Assembly (NCBI GenBank): GCA_002424605.1
Contig: DIKQ01000013.1
Location: 248,001-312,000 of the forward strand
Source of the DNA: Cloacimonetes bacterium UBA5614
Lineage (GTDB): Bacteria; Cloacimonadota; Cloacimonadia; Cloacimonadales; Cloacimonadaceae
Length of the DNA: 64,000 nt
Direction: 5' to 3'
The position numbers and the translations under genes are program-made. This document shows positions 1-9,508 of this stretch, piece by piece. The notes beneath the pieces are model-generated. The model was not told where the DNA came from. It did not search any database and saw only the letters and a list, made by a program, of their open reading frames with translations. Numbering within the stretch: the stretch's first letter is position 1; each line of letters begins with the position of its first letter.

Positions 1-134
1 CAGGAATCAGTGAAATGCTGAGCAGTAGTTTCCGGCAGCTGGCTGAACCGGTCAATGCCCCGCTTTATCTGAGAAAAGATAGCCGTAATTATGACTTTTC
101 CCTGCTGCAGTTTTCCTTCTGGAAGAAACTGTAA
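1..134 (+). CDS. 3' end of an unknown gene
   Basis: An open frame enters from the left edge and stops at TAA 132-134, giving 43 residues ending FSFWKKL. The alternating polar and aromatic C-terminus (YDFSLLQFSFW) would suit the last strand of an envelope or outer-membrane protein, but too little is present to assign a family. A strong terminator follows 26 bp later, which supports this being a real gene end. It converges with the protease gene on the other strand. Confidence 0.5.
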   Translation, partial: GISEMLSSSFRQLAEPVNAPLYLRKDSRNYDFSLLQFSFWKKL

Positions 135-160
135 AAACCTGTTGACGTTTTGAAACAAAA

Positions 161-188
161 AAAGCCGGTCAACAATGCGACCGGCTTT
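161..188. terminator. Bidirectional rho-independent terminator
   Basis: A perfect 10-bp stem (AAAGCCGGTC at 161-170, GACCGGCTTT at 179-188) encloses an 8-nt loop. An A-rich run precedes it and a T-rich run follows it, so it can stop transcription from both sides. It sits between two convergent genes. Confidence 0.9.
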
Positions 189-210
189 CTGTTTTATTTG
201 TCAGTTATTC

Positions 211-1671
211 TTATTCAAAGTTCAGGATGACATACTTATACATCTTGTTTCTGTCCTGAATATACAACATCATTCTCTTTTTGTCTGATTTATCCATCTT
301 TTCTTTTGCGGCATTCAATTCCTTGTAAAACTCCGCCGGAGTGTTGATTTCCTTCTTCTCAATTTCCAGGATAATGTCTCCAACGCTCAAATCACTTTTG
401 GAAGCAGGACTATCGGCATCAATTTTGCTGACGATAACGCCCTTGTCTGTATTTACATTCATGCGTTTGGCATACTGGCTGTCATTGGCTTCCACTGTGA
501 TTCCGCTTGCCTGGGTGCTTTTCACGTCTTTTTCCTTACCTGCGGCCACCACATCTTCGGGATAGGGGTCCAGTTTCACCATTTTGCTGACTTCCTTGTT
601 ATCCCTTTTTAACTTTACTGGTATATCAACACCTATCTTGGCTGTGGCGACTGCGATGCGGAATTTTGAAACATTGGGGACTTTCTCGTTGTTGAATTCC
701 ACGATTACGTCACCCTTATCGATGCCTGCTTTTTCTGCTGGGCTGTCTTTTTCCACCTTGGTTACCAGGACGCCTGCCACTTCTTTCAGGTTAAAGGTTT
801 CCATCATATCGCTGGTAATTTCCTGGGGTGTGATGCCCATATAGGCGCGAACCACCTTTCCGGAAGCTATCAGGTCATCCACCACCCGGCTTGCCAGATT
901 GATGGGGATGGCAAAACCGATTCCGATATTGCCGCCGCTGGTGCTGGTAATTGCTGCGTTGACTCCGATTACCTCGCCTTTCATATTTATCAGGGGTCCT
1001 CCGCTGTTGCCGGGATTAATGGCCGCATCAGTCTGGATATAATCCTGGTATTGCGGGCTGTTTTGCCCGAAATTGAGCCCTGCCCTGCCTATGGCGGAAA
1101 TCACACCGACAGTTACGGTTCTGTCCAGACCGATGTCCCCGAAAGGATTTCCGATGGCTATAGCCCAGTCCCCGATATCAAGGTTACTGCTGTCGCCCAG
1201 CTTGGCGAAGGTGAGTTTTTCGTCTTTGTTGGGCTTAATTTTTATGACTGCGATATCGGTATTGGGGTCGTTGCCCACGATGGTTGCAGTATATGTTACC
1301 TTGTCTGCCAGGGTCACTGTGATGGTGCCTTCCCTGCCTTTTTCCACCACGTGGTTGTTGGTCATAATCAGAGCTTCACCGCTTGCCTTGTCATAATCAT
1401 AGATAAAACCGCTGCCCATCGAGGTATAGGGGCGTTCCTGCTGTTGGGGCGGATTGAAGAAATAGCGGAAAAATGGGTCGTTGCCAAAAGGATTTTGCTG
1501 ACTCACAGCTAATTTGGCCTCCACCTTGATTTGCACTACAGCTTCCCTCACTTTCTTTACAACTTCCACGAAGGGGCTTTTGCCGTCTTCACCCACTACC
1601 GGCGGTGCCGCCAGTGCGGGGATTGCCAGCATCATACTAAGGGCTGCGATAATGACTGTTTTCCATTTCAT
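211..1671 (-). CDS. degP: Do/HtrA-family periplasmic serine protease
   Basis: 486 residues, exported by a signal peptide (about residues 1-22, ending PALAA). The trypsin-like domain shows the catalytic triad His107 (TNNHVVEKG), Asp139 (NDPNTDIAV) and Ser223 (NPGNSGGPL). Two PDZ domains follow, at about 276-365 and 390-486, the usual Do/DegP layout. Such proteins degrade or refold damaged envelope proteins. The ATG start is preceded by AAGGAGAG. The gene diverges from recG across 191 bp and ends at a bidirectional terminator. DegP and DegQ cannot be told apart here. Confidence 0.93.
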   Translation of the reverse strand: MKWKTVIIAALSMMLAIPALAAPPVVGEDGKSPFVEVVKKVREAVVQIKVEAKLAVSQQNPFGNDPFFRYFFNPPQQQERPYTSMGSGFIYDYDKASGEALIMTNNHVVEKGREGTITVTLADKVTYTATIVGNDPNTDIAVIKIKPNKDEKLTFAKLGDSSNLDIGDWAIAIGNPFGDIGLDRTVTVGVISAIGRAGLNFGQNSPQYQDYIQTDAAINPGNSGGPLINMKGEVIGVNAAITSTSGGNIGIGFAIPINLASRVVDDLIASGKVVRAYMGITPQEITSDMMETFNLKEVAGVLVTKVEKDSPAEKAGIDKGDVIVEFNNEKVPNVSKFRIAVATAKIGVDIPVKLKRDNKEVSKMVKLDPYPEDVVAAGKEKDVKSTQASGITVEANDSQYAKRMNVNTDKGVIVSKIDADSPASKSDLSVGDIILEIEKKEINTPAEFYKELNAAKEKMDKSDKKRMMLYIQDRNKMYKYVILNFE

Positions 1672-1842
1672 TATTGTAACTCTCCTTTTCAGTTATGTAA
1701 TTTGTCGCTCTTGAAAAAGATAAAAAGCAATGGAGCAATCAGCTTCCTTTAGAAAATCCTCTTTGCTCATATCTTGAAACAAGGTTTTACCGTCAAGATT
1801 TTTTTGCTTATTGGTTCAAAATTCCTTGCATTATTATTACCT

Positions 1843-1848
1843 TATAAT
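1843..1848 (+). promoter_or_regulatory. Possible -10 element for recG
   Basis: A consensus TATAAT lies only 15 bp upstream of the recG ATG, and no Shine-Dalgarno is visible before that ATG. If used, it would give a nearly leaderless transcript. No convincing -35 box is present at normal spacing, so this is a weak call. Confidence 0.3.
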
Positions 1849-1862
1849 AATATAAACCCCGT

Positions 1863-3971
1863 ATGGAAAAATCCAAAAAACCCGAAGTCCGTGAACCCGG
1901 TATCCAGACACCCGTTAAGTTTCTCAAAGGCATTGGTGAGGTGCGTTCCCGGTTTCTTGCCAAACTGGGTGTTGGCACTGTGCTGGATTTGATGGAGCTA
2001 TTTCCCCGGGCGTATATTCAGAGGGAGCTAAACACCCCCATTGCAGAGTTCAGGGTAGGCCAGCAGGTGGCTTTTACCGCCCAGATTTGCTGGGTGGACA
2101 AGCGCGTTACCAAGAAAAACCAGCCCCAGATAAACATCGGCATCTCGGATGGCGTCAGCGCTATGGTCTGCACCTGGTTCAAGTTTTACCCCGGCATGGA
2201 AGACAAGCTCAAGCCCGGCGGTACAGCCTGGTTCAGCGGTACTGTCAGCGAATACCAGAATATGCTGCAGCTTATCCATCCCGACTTTGAGATTTTGGAT
2301 GAAGACACGGAATCCGATTTTTGGAAGCAAAGGCCTGTCCTGCCCGTCTATCCCCTATCGGGAACCCTCACCCAGAAAGTCATCCGCAATGCCGTTCTGC
2401 TGGCTTTTTCCCAGTATGCCAATCATATCGCGGAAAATCTACCTGAGGAACTGATTGGCAGACATCGCTTTGAACCACGCAAAAATGCGCTCCAGATGAT
2501 GCATTTCACCACCAGGCCCGATATGGTGGAGATGGTAAAAAACCGTTTTGTTTATGAGGAATTCTTTTACCAGCAATTGATGTGGGCGCGTCACAACCGC
2601 TTTCACAGGGACGAGGTCAAAGGCATCGTCTTTGAAAACAAGAAGCATCTCACCCGCAGGATGTATGACACGCTCCCCTTTGTCCTCACTTCCGCCCAGA
2701 AACGCGTCCTCAAGGAAATCTTTGCCGACATGACTTCGGAAAAGCAGATGAGCCGTTTACTGCAGGGAGATGTGGGCAGCGGCAAGACCATCGTGACCCT
2801 GTTTGCCATGCTGCTTGCCATTGAAAACGGCTTTCAGGCTGTCCTTATGGCTCCCACGGAAATCCTGGCGGAACAGCACTACCAAAACATCAGCCGCCTG
2901 TTGCAGGGTAATGCGGAAGTATCCGTCTGCCTGCTCAAAGGCGGGGTTTATAAAGGCAAGAAGGAAATCAAGGAGCAGATTGCCGATGGCTCCATCAACC
3001 TGATTATCGGCACCCATGCCTTGCTGCAGGAGGATGTGCAGTTTTCTTCTCTGGGCTTTATCGCTGTGGACGAACAGCACCGGTTCGGGGTGGAGCAGAG
3101 GGCAAAGCTCGGTAAACGCCGGACCCGGCCTGATATGTTGTATCTTAGCGCTACACCCATCCCGCGTTCGCTTGCCATGACTGTTTACGGTGACCTGGAA
3201 GTCAGCATCCTGGACGAATTGCCGCCTAACCGCAAGCCTGTCAGCACCTTTGTCCGCAGCTCCGAAAAGCTGGACCTCGTCTATGCCGAAGTCCGCAAGG
3301 AATTGCACAAAGGCAGGCAGGCATACATAGTCTGCCCCTTGATTGAGGAATCCGAAAAGCTTGATTTGCTCTCCGCCGAAAAGCTGTTTCAGCATATAAA
3401 GACCAAGGTTTTCCCCGAGTTTACGGTTGCCCTGTTGCACGGAAGGATGAAAAATGCCGACAAAGATGCCATCATGCACGCCTTCAAGCAGGGAGAAATC
3501 AAGGTCCTGGTCTCCACCACAGTGATTGAGGTGGGGGTGGATGTTCCCAATGCGACAGTTATGCTGATTGAGCATGCTGAACGCTTTGGCCTGGCTCAGT
3601 TGCATCAGCTGAGAGGCAGGGTGGGGCGCGGGGCAGACCAGTCTGTCTGTTTTCTCATCGAGCATTTTCCCGTTTCTGCAGTGGGACGCGAGCGGCTTAC
3701 TGCCATGACCGGCACCACGGATGGCTTTGTCATTGCGGAAAAGGATTTGGAACTGCGTGGTCCGGGGGAATTTTTCGGTACCGAACAGAGCGGTCTGCCG
3801 CGTTTCCGTTTTGCCAATCTTTTGCGTGACCAGCACATCCTCAAGCTCGCCCGCAACGACGCCTTTGACCTTATCAGCAAAGACTTTGACTTCGTCCTGC
3901 CGGAGCATTCCATGGTGCGCAGTCAGTTCCGACAGCTCTATGCCAAAAAAGAAACCTTGATGCAATACTGA
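1863..3971 (+). CDS. recG: ATP-dependent DNA helicase RecG
   Basis: 702 residues, the normal size. RecG remodels stalled replication forks and branch-migrates Holliday junctions. The N-terminal wedge/OB region occupies about 60-150. The helicase core has Walker A GDVGSGKT (302-309), Walker B DEQH (403-406), motif III SATPIPRS, and motif VI QLRGRVGRG followed by the RecG TRG-type C-terminal region. It diverges from the protease gene. No Shine-Dalgarno is seen before the chosen ATG, but the downstream sequence begins with the expected N-terminal helical region. A long reading frame opposite this gene is only a codon-bias shadow. Confidence 0.96.
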   Translation: MEKSKKPEVREPGIQTPVKFLKGIGEVRSRFLAKLGVGTVLDLMELFPRAYIQRELNTPIAEFRVGQQVAFTAQICWVDKRVTKKNQPQINIGISDGVSAMVCTWFKFYPGMEDKLKPGGTAWFSGTVSEYQNMLQLIHPDFEILDEDTESDFWKQRPVLPVYPLSGTLTQKVIRNAVLLAFSQYANHIAENLPEELIGRHRFEPRKNALQMMHFTTRPDMVEMVKNRFVYEEFFYQQLMWARHNRFHRDEVKGIVFENKKHLTRRMYDTLPFVLTSAQKRVLKEIFADMTSEKQMSRLLQGDVGSGKTIVTLFAMLLAIENGFQAVLMAPTEILAEQHYQNISRLLQGNAEVSVCLLKGGVYKGKKEIKEQIADGSINLIIGTHALLQEDVQFSSLGFIAVDEQHRFGVEQRAKLGKRRTRPDMLYLSATPIPRSLAMTVYGDLEVSILDELPPNRKPVSTFVRSSEKLDLVYAEVRKELHKGRQAYIVCPLIEESEKLDLLSAEKLFQHIKTKVFPEFTVALLHGRMKNADKDAIMHAFKQGEIKVLVSTTVIEVGVDVPNATVMLIEHAERFGLAQLHQLRGRVGRGADQSVCFLIEHFPVSAVGRERLTAMTGTTDGFVIAEKDLELRGPGEFFGTEQSGLPRFRFANLLRDQHILKLARNDAFDLISKDFDFVLPEHSMVRSQFRQLYAKKETLMQY

Positions 3972-4004
3972 CCTTTCATATTATTGTATTTTATATTGTG
4001 TCTT

Positions 4005-4089
4005 CCCTGCTCACCACGTGGCATCCACCTGGGATCCTCGTGGGCTAACCCCAGGTGGACCCCAGGTGGACCCCAGGTGGCAAGCAGGG
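4005..4089. repeat. 11-bp tandem repeat array inside nested palindrome
   Basis: Three perfect tandem copies of ACCCCAGGTGG lie at 4048-4058, 4059-4069 and 4070-4080. An inverted copy CCACCTGGG lies at 4025-4033. Outer arms CCCTGCT (4005-4011) and AGCAGGG (4083-4089) enclose the whole. It can fold as a hairpin between recG and the next gene. It may serve as terminator, protein-binding array or repeat element; there is no T-run to favour a simple terminator. Confidence 0.85.
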
Positions 4090-4115
4090 GATGACTCAGT
4101 GCGATGGAGGTAATT

Positions 4116-4523
4116 ATGAATGCAGCAATCGTGATGGAATTTATCCGGGCGATTAATGAAGCGGATGTGGACAAAATCTATGCCCTGATGACGGATGACC
4201 ACGTCTTTGTCGATTCCCAGAACAACAAGGTTGTGGGCAAGGATTCCATGAAAAAGGCATGGGTGGATTTCTACAAGCTGTTTCCGGACTACCATTTGGA
4301 AGTCAATGAAGTCATCACCAAAAATGAAGTGGTCATGGTGAACGGCTTTGCCTCCGGAACATACAAAAACCTGAGACACGAGGACAAGGACACTACCTGG
4401 ATTGTACCCGCTGCCTGGAAAGCTGTCGTCACCAATAGTAAAATCGAACTCTGGCAGATATTTGCCGATATGAGCAAAGCCTATGAGATTGTCCGCCGGT
4501 ATGCGGGCACGGAAATTGCATAA
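4116..4523 (+). CDS. NTF2-like / SnoaL-fold protein
   Basis: 135 residues from ATG 4116, which has GGAGGT 4 bp upstream; an in-frame ATG at 4104 overlaps that Shine-Dalgarno and is less likely. The pattern of an N-terminal helix (FIRAINEADVDKIYALMTDD), HVFVD, a GxDxMKKAWVDFYKLFPDYHLEV block and a late WQIFADM strand is that of the SnoaL/NTF2 cone fold. Members are cyclases, isomerases or ligand-binding proteins, and the substrate cannot be inferred. It stands alone between recG and the M16 peptidase, 43 bp from the latter. Confidence 0.75.
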   Translation: MNAAIVMEFIRAINEADVDKIYALMTDDHVFVDSQNNKVVGKDSMKKAWVDFYKLFPDYHLEVNEVITKNEVVMVNGFASGTYKNLRHEDKDTTWIVPAAWKAVVTNSKIELWQIFADMSKAYEIVRRYAGTEIA

Positions 4524-4566
4524 TCCATACTAAAATATAAAAACTAAGCCAAGGCAGGATAAATCA

Positions 4567-7380
4567 ATGTTCAAACAAATGCTCGTCATCATGCTCCTGT
4601 TAATCGGAGCAGCCCTTTTTGCCCAGCAGACCATGCAAAACGGCACAGCTTTGCCGGTTGACCCGGATTTAGTTATTGGTAAACTCCCCAATGGCCTGAC
4701 CTATTACATAAAGGTGAACCGCCGGCCGGAAAAGAGAGCGGAACTCCGCCTGGTTACCAATATCGGCTCTGTCCAGGAAGACGATGACCAGCAGGGATTG
4801 GCGCACTTTACTGAACACATGGCTTTTAACGGCACCAAGCACTTCCCCAAGACCGAATTGCTGGAATACCTTAATTCCATCGGCATGGGCTTTGCGGGAG
4901 GGCTGAATGCAGCCACCGGTCTTGACCAGACGGTTTACCAGCTCAAGATTCCCACCGATAATGCAGAGCAGTTTCGCAAGGGCTTTCTCATCCTGAGCGA
5001 TTGGGCTTCCGGCGTCAGCTTTGATACTGTCGAGCTTGATAAGGAACGCGGAGTAATCATTGAAGAGTGGCGCGGAGGACAGGGCGCAGACCAGCGTCTC
5101 TACGATGCCACCCGTAAGGTTATCTTCGCCGGCTCCAGATATGCGGAACGCATGCCCATCGGCAAGCTGGAAGTGCTGCAAAACTTTGACCGCGATACGA
5201 TTGTCCGCTTTTACAACGACTGGTACAGGCCGGATTTGCAGGCAGTGGTTGCAGTGGGGGATTTTGACCCTGTGGTGGTGGAAAACCTTATCAAAGAATA
5301 TTTCAGTCCCATCACCGTCCGGCAAAACCCGCGCGAAGTCATCCTTTACGACGTTCCCGGTCACGTTGAACCCAAAGTGGTGATTGCGACAGACCCCGAA
5401 GCCGCCGAAACCAGCATCCAGCTAAACTGGAAGCACGGAATAACCGAAAACAAGACTATCGCCGATTATCGCAGGACCCTGATTACGAACCTCTTTACCC
5501 AGATACTCAACGAGCGCTTGCAGGAGCTTGCCCAGAAACCGGATACGCCTTTCTCATATGCTTTTAACTATATGTTCAATATGGTGCGCAGCAAAGCGAC
5601 TTACGCCATGGCTGCCCAGGTGCCTGAAACCGGTATTATGACGGGGCTTTCAGCCCTGCTCAATGAAGCGGAAAGAGTCAACCGCTTTGGCTTCACCCAA
5701 TCCGAGCTGGACCGTGCCAGGCAAAACGCACTGCGTATGGGCGAGAGGATGCTGGCTGAAAAAGACAGGCAGGATTCAGGACGACTCGTCTGGCGTTACG
5801 TGAGTCATTTCACTTATGGAAACCCCGTTATGAGCATCGAGCAGAACGTGGCGCTCAACCGTGCTCTCTATGAAGGCATTACCCTGGAGGAAGTGAATCA
5901 GGTAATCCATGAACTGGTGACAGATGAGAATCTCGTGATTGCCGTGACTGCTCCCCTCAAACCCGGTCTCTCACTGCCTACGGAAGCAGAACTTCTGGCG
6001 CAGGTGCGCCTGGCAAGAGACATGGAACTGGCTGCGTATGAAGATGTGGTCAGCACGGAGGAATTGCTGAGCCAGAACCTCAAGCCAGGCAAAGTAACCT
6101 CGGAAAAGACTTACAAAAAGATTGGCACCAGGCAGTGGACCCTGTCCAACGGCGTGAAAGTCCTGCTGAAGAAGACGGATTTCAAGAACGACGAAATCAT
6201 GCTGCGCGCTTTCAGTCCCGGCGGAACTTCATTGTATGACCTTGAAGACCTGTTTGAAGCCCGTGAAGCCGCCGGAATCATCACTGACAGCGGTGTGAAC
6301 GGCTTTGACTCCACTACCCTGAAGAAAAAGCTTTCCGGAAAGATTGTGAATGTATCGCCTTTCATCGACGATGACAGGGAAGGTTTTACAGCTAACTGCT
6401 CTCCCTCAGATATGGAGACCATGTTTCAGCTGATTTACCTGTATGCCACGGCACCCCGTTTTGATGCGGACAGCTTCACCGGCTGGATTGCCAGAACGCA
6501 TTCCTGGATGCAGAACGAGGCGCTCAGCCCGGAATCCGCTTTTAACGACTCGATTAATGCCTTTTTATACAATCGCCATCCCCGCACCAGATCCATGAAA
6601 GCGGAAGATCTCAACTACCTTGATATGCAAAGGGTTATGCAGATTTACCTGGAGCGGTTTGCCGACTTCAGTGACTTCACCTTTGTGGTGGTGGGTAATT
6701 TTGACGAAAAGCTGCTCAAAAGCTTCAGCACCAAATATCTGGCAAACCTCCCTGCCAAAGGCGTCCGTGAACAGGTGCGCGACAATGGGGTGCGTTTTGC
6801 TGAAGGCAAGCAGGAAATCAATGTCTATAAAGGACAAGACGCCAAGAGCATCGTAATGTTTTCCCTGCCTGCCTATACCCACGTGGATAGCCGGACCAAT
6901 GTCAGACTCGGCAATCTGACCATGTTGATGAATGAAAAGCTGCGCGAGAACATACGCGAGACCCGCGGCGGTGTCTATTTCATCGGCGCCTGGCAGGATT
7001 ACAGGCCATATCCCAATCCCGCCCTGCAGATTACCATCTATATGCAGTGCGCTCCGGAGCGTGTGGAAGAGCTCTCAGAAGCTGTGGTGGCTACCCTTGA
7101 CAGCCTCAAAGCCGGCTTGTTTGAAGAAAAGTATATAAATACCATCAAAACCACCCGTCTCAAGCGTCTGGAAACGGATGTGAAGGACAACCGCTGGTGG
7201 ATGAGCACCATTTATTCCGGATTGTGGAATGGTTATCCGCTGAACGATATCCTGAAGGAAAGGGAAGCCGTGAAACACCTTACCCTGAGGGAATTGCAGC
7301 AAACGGCGGCAAAATATCTGGTGCACGACTCAAATCTGCTCAGGGGTGCCCTGTTCCCCGCGCAACAACCCCCGGAATAA
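4567..7380 (+). CDS. Secreted M16-family zinc metallopeptidase
   Basis: 937 residues with a signal peptide (about 1-20, ending ALFAQ). The inverted zinc motif HxxEH is present as H80-F-T-E83-H84, and E160 in DKERGVIIEE is the probable third zinc ligand. Two successive M16 units are recognisable, the second inactive, as in PqqL-type periplasmic peptidases. It probably degrades peptides or misfolded proteins in the periplasm. Start ATG follows AAGGCAGGA. It is a single gene, followed by 281 bp of non-coding DNA. Confidence 0.92.
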   Translation: MFKQMLVIMLLLIGAALFAQQTMQNGTALPVDPDLVIGKLPNGLTYYIKVNRRPEKRAELRLVTNIGSVQEDDDQQGLAHFTEHMAFNGTKHFPKTELLEYLNSIGMGFAGGLNAATGLDQTVYQLKIPTDNAEQFRKGFLILSDWASGVSFDTVELDKERGVIIEEWRGGQGADQRLYDATRKVIFAGSRYAERMPIGKLEVLQNFDRDTIVRFYNDWYRPDLQAVVAVGDFDPVVVENLIKEYFSPITVRQNPREVILYDVPGHVEPKVVIATDPEAAETSIQLNWKHGITENKTIADYRRTLITNLFTQILNERLQELAQKPDTPFSYAFNYMFNMVRSKATYAMAAQVPETGIMTGLSALLNEAERVNRFGFTQSELDRARQNALRMGERMLAEKDRQDSGRLVWRYVSHFTYGNPVMSIEQNVALNRALYEGITLEEVNQVIHELVTDENLVIAVTAPLKPGLSLPTEAELLAQVRLARDMELAAYEDVVSTEELLSQNLKPGKVTSEKTYKKIGTRQWTLSNGVKVLLKKTDFKNDEIMLRAFSPGGTSLYDLEDLFEAREAAGIITDSGVNGFDSTTLKKKLSGKIVNVSPFIDDDREGFTANCSPSDMETMFQLIYLYATAPRFDADSFTGWIARTHSWMQNEALSPESAFNDSINAFLYNRHPRTRSMKAEDLNYLDMQRVMQIYLERFADFSDFTFVVVGNFDEKLLKSFSTKYLANLPAKGVREQVRDNGVRFAEGKQEINVYKGQDAKSIVMFSLPAYTHVDSRTNVRLGNLTMLMNEKLRENIRETRGGVYFIGAWQDYRPYPNPALQITIYMQCAPERVEELSEAVVATLDSLKAGLFEEKYINTIKTTRLKRLETDVKDNRWWMSTIYSGLWNGYPLNDILKEREAVKHLTLRELQQTAAKYLVHDSNLLRGALFPAQQPPE

Positions 7381-7591
7381 GTAGCCCGGTCTCTATTTGC
7401 AATAAAAAGTTACTAATGACCTGATTACATCAGGCAGCGTAGACTGTCTGATACAACCGCCTCATGTGATTGCGACGAGCTTTGGTGTCTGCAATCATTA
7501 ACTAATTGAAAAACAATAATTTGCTTTTCCTGTTAATACCATTAGACTGTATATGTCAAGTGACAGTATCAAGTGAATATATCACTCGGAA

Positions 7592-7630
7592 GTTACGGAT
7601 GAAGCGGGCACGTGTCCTGTTTTCCGTAAC
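7592..7630. promoter_or_regulatory. Nested inverted repeat upstream of barrel protein gene
   Basis: GTTACGGA (7592-7599) and TCCGTAAC (7623-7630) form an 8-bp perfect dyad. Its centre contains another near-perfect palindrome, GGGCACGTGTCC. It ends 31 bp before the start of the 7662 gene. A second short dyad, AGTGA/TCACT, lies at 7572-7586, and TGATTGC/GCAATCA at 7467-7497. It could be a terminator for the M16 gene, an operator or a structured leader. The rest of 7381-7661 shows nothing else. Confidence 0.55.
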
Positions 7631-7661
7631 GTTGACGTAACAAACAAAAAAGGAAAATCAA

Positions 7662-8162
7662 ATGAAAAAACTAATTTTAGCTTTGGCCTTACTTGTCGGA
7701 GTGATAGCCATTTTTGCGCAGAATCCTCTTGCAGTCGGGCAGACACAGTTCAACGCAGGTCTCGGGTTTTCAAATTGGGGAGTTCCGGTTTACCTCGGAT
7801 TGGATTACGGTGCCGGAAGAGATGTATCCGTAGGCGGAGAAGTTTCTTTTAACTCCTACCGGGAAAGCTACCATGACAATCGTTACAATCATTCCATTAT
7901 AGGGATATCTGGAAATGTGAACTACCATTTCAACCGTGTTTTAAATATCCCTTCAAACTGGGATTTCTACGCCGGCCTTAACCTAGGCTACTATGTATGG
8001 CAATCTCCCAACGACTACCCCGGTGATTACAAGAACGGCATAGGCCTTGGCGGTCAGATTGGCGGTCGCTACTATTTCACAGACACTATTGGTTTTAATC
8101 TTCAATTTGGCGGCAGCAGTGCCTATTCCGGGGGAAAATTCGGTCTTTCGTTTAAACTGTAA
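7662..8162 (+). CDS. Small outer-membrane beta-barrel protein
   Basis: 166 residues with a clear signal peptide (1-19, MKKLILALALLVGVIAIFAQ). The mature part is made of alternating aromatic/glycine strands (VPVYLGLDYGAGRD, DFYAGLNLGYYV, GIGLGGQIGGRYYF) and ends KFGLSFKL, typical of eight-stranded outer-membrane barrels. The function is unknown. AAGGAAAA precedes the ATG. It is followed by a hairpin and then by the ice-binding-like gene on the same strand. Confidence 0.75.
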   Translation: MKKLILALALLVGVIAIFAQNPLAVGQTQFNAGLGFSNWGVPVYLGLDYGAGRDVSVGGEVSFNSYRESYHDNRYNHSIIGISGNVNYHFNRVLNIPSNWDFYAGLNLGYYVWQSPNDYPGDYKNGIGLGGQIGGRYYFTDTIGFNLQFGGSSAYSGGKFGLSFKL

Positions 8163-8179
8163 GGCATATAGAGGAGCTG

Positions 8180-8204
8180 AGCTCCGGCTAAAACAACCGG
8201 AGCT
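8180..8204 (+). terminator. Hairpin after barrel gene
   Basis: Perfect 8-bp arms AGCTCCGG (8180-8187) and CCGGAGCT (8197-8204) with a 9-nt loop, starting 18 bp past the stop codon; outer bases extend the stem imperfectly. There is no T-run, so it may be an mRNA-stabilising or attenuating hairpin rather than a full terminator. Confidence 0.5.
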
Positions 8205-8281
8205 GGCTAATCTATCATAGTAATAATCATTATTAATTGAACATCAGATATTCAGTTTGAAACAGATATCTTGGAGGATAT

Positions 8282-9313
8282 ATGAAAAAGTTTGCATTCT
8301 TAACAGCCACTATTTTATTAATGGCTTCCTTGATTTACGGAGTGGGACCACCAACGGTTAACCTCGGCGTTGCTTCTAATTACGTGGTTCTTGCCAGTAC
8401 CGGAGTCTCAACTACCGGGACAACCTCTGTAATCGGAAACATTGGAATCAGTCCCGCTGCAGGAACTTACTTGACCGGATTTGGGCTTATAATAGATGAA
8501 TCGGGCACATTTGCAACCTCATCCCTGGTAACCGGCAGAGTCTATGCTGCTGATTACACTGTGCCGACCCCGGCTATCCTAAGCGCAGCAATTGGTGATA
8601 TGACCATAGCTTACAATGATGCTGCAGGAAGGCTAAATCCTGATTATACAGAACTATATGCCGGTGACTTAACCGGGCAGACACTTATTCCCGGTCTTTA
8701 CAAATGGAGCAGTGGAGTCTCAATCGGTGCCGGCGGTTTAACTGTTTCCGGTGGTCCTAATGATATCTGGGTTTTCCAGATTGCTCAAAACCTTACCGTT
8801 GCTGATGGAGCGATAGTTACATTAGTCGGTGGCGCTCAACCCCAGAATATCTTCTGGCAGGTTGCAGGTCTGGCGACCTTGGGTACTACTGCTCAGTTCA
8901 AGGGAATCATTCTGAGTCAAACGCTGATTTCTATGAATACCAGTGCAACTATTAACGGCAGATTGCTGGCGCAGACCGCGGTGACCCTGGAAGGAAGCAG
9001 TGTGGTACAGCCCGGCGGTTCAACCGGAGTTGATGAAGATGTAGTTTACCCTGTTAACATTGGTTCTTCCATGGAATCAAATTACCCCAATCCATTCAAT
9101 CCATCCACAAGCATCAAATTTGATATCGTCAAAGGCGAGCGCGGAATCCTGATGATTTACAATGAGAAAGGGCAAACTGTACTTCAGCAGAGATTTGAAT
9201 CAGGAGAACATAATTTCGAATGGGTTAATGATGGGTTGCCTTCCGGCATCTATATAGTCAGACTCAGAACCAATTCGGAAATTTTTACGAAGAAAATGAG
9301 CCTGATAAAGTAG
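8282..9313 (+). CDS. Ice-binding-like (DUF3494) exported protein with T9SS-type tail
   Basis: 343 residues. A signal peptide (about 1-20) is followed at about 24-245 by a DUF3494 domain, recognisable from NLGVASNYVVLASTGVST, the SVIGNIGISPA block and the GLATLGTTAQFKG, SATINGRLLAQTAVTL turns of its beta-solenoid. Some DUF3494 proteins bind ice; others are thought to act as adhesins. The C-terminal 80 residues begin NYPNPFNPSTSIKF and end in a short beta domain, matching the type A sorting domain of type IX secretion. Start ATG follows GGAGG. It is probably surface-attached or released. Confidence 0.88.
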   Translation: MKKFAFLTATILLMASLIYGVGPPTVNLGVASNYVVLASTGVSTTGTTSVIGNIGISPAAGTYLTGFGLIIDESGTFATSSLVTGRVYAADYTVPTPAILSAAIGDMTIAYNDAAGRLNPDYTELYAGDLTGQTLIPGLYKWSSGVSIGAGGLTVSGGPNDIWVFQIAQNLTVADGAIVTLVGGAQPQNIFWQVAGLATLGTTAQFKGIILSQTLISMNTSATINGRLLAQTAVTLEGSSVVQPGGSTGVDEDVVYPVNIGSSMESNYPNPFNPSTSIKFDIVKGERGILMIYNEKGQTVLQQRFESGEHNFEWVNDGLPSGIYIVRLRTNSEIFTKKMSLIK

Positions 9314-9508
9314 CCGTATGACACTTAATGTGCTTATGGCTTGGTTAACTGTGGGCATTGCACTGCTCATAAACGAATTATTAATATCTTGATGCTTCAG
9401 CTGACAACAAACGGATATGTTATAGCTTATCATAATTTAAGGCAGAAGCAAGTTCATCTCCGGCTGGTCCAGGCCAGTTCCGGAACACTTCAGAAACAAG
9501 AGGTGTTT

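Noticed and set aside
2757..3965. 402-codon open frame opposite recG
   Set aside because: RecG is certain on the plus strand, and the antisense frame has no start signal or recognisable family; it follows from codon bias.
9341..9508. 56-residue N-terminal extension of the TetR regulator
   Set aside because: No ribosome site at 9341, whereas AGAGGTG precedes the ATG at 9509.
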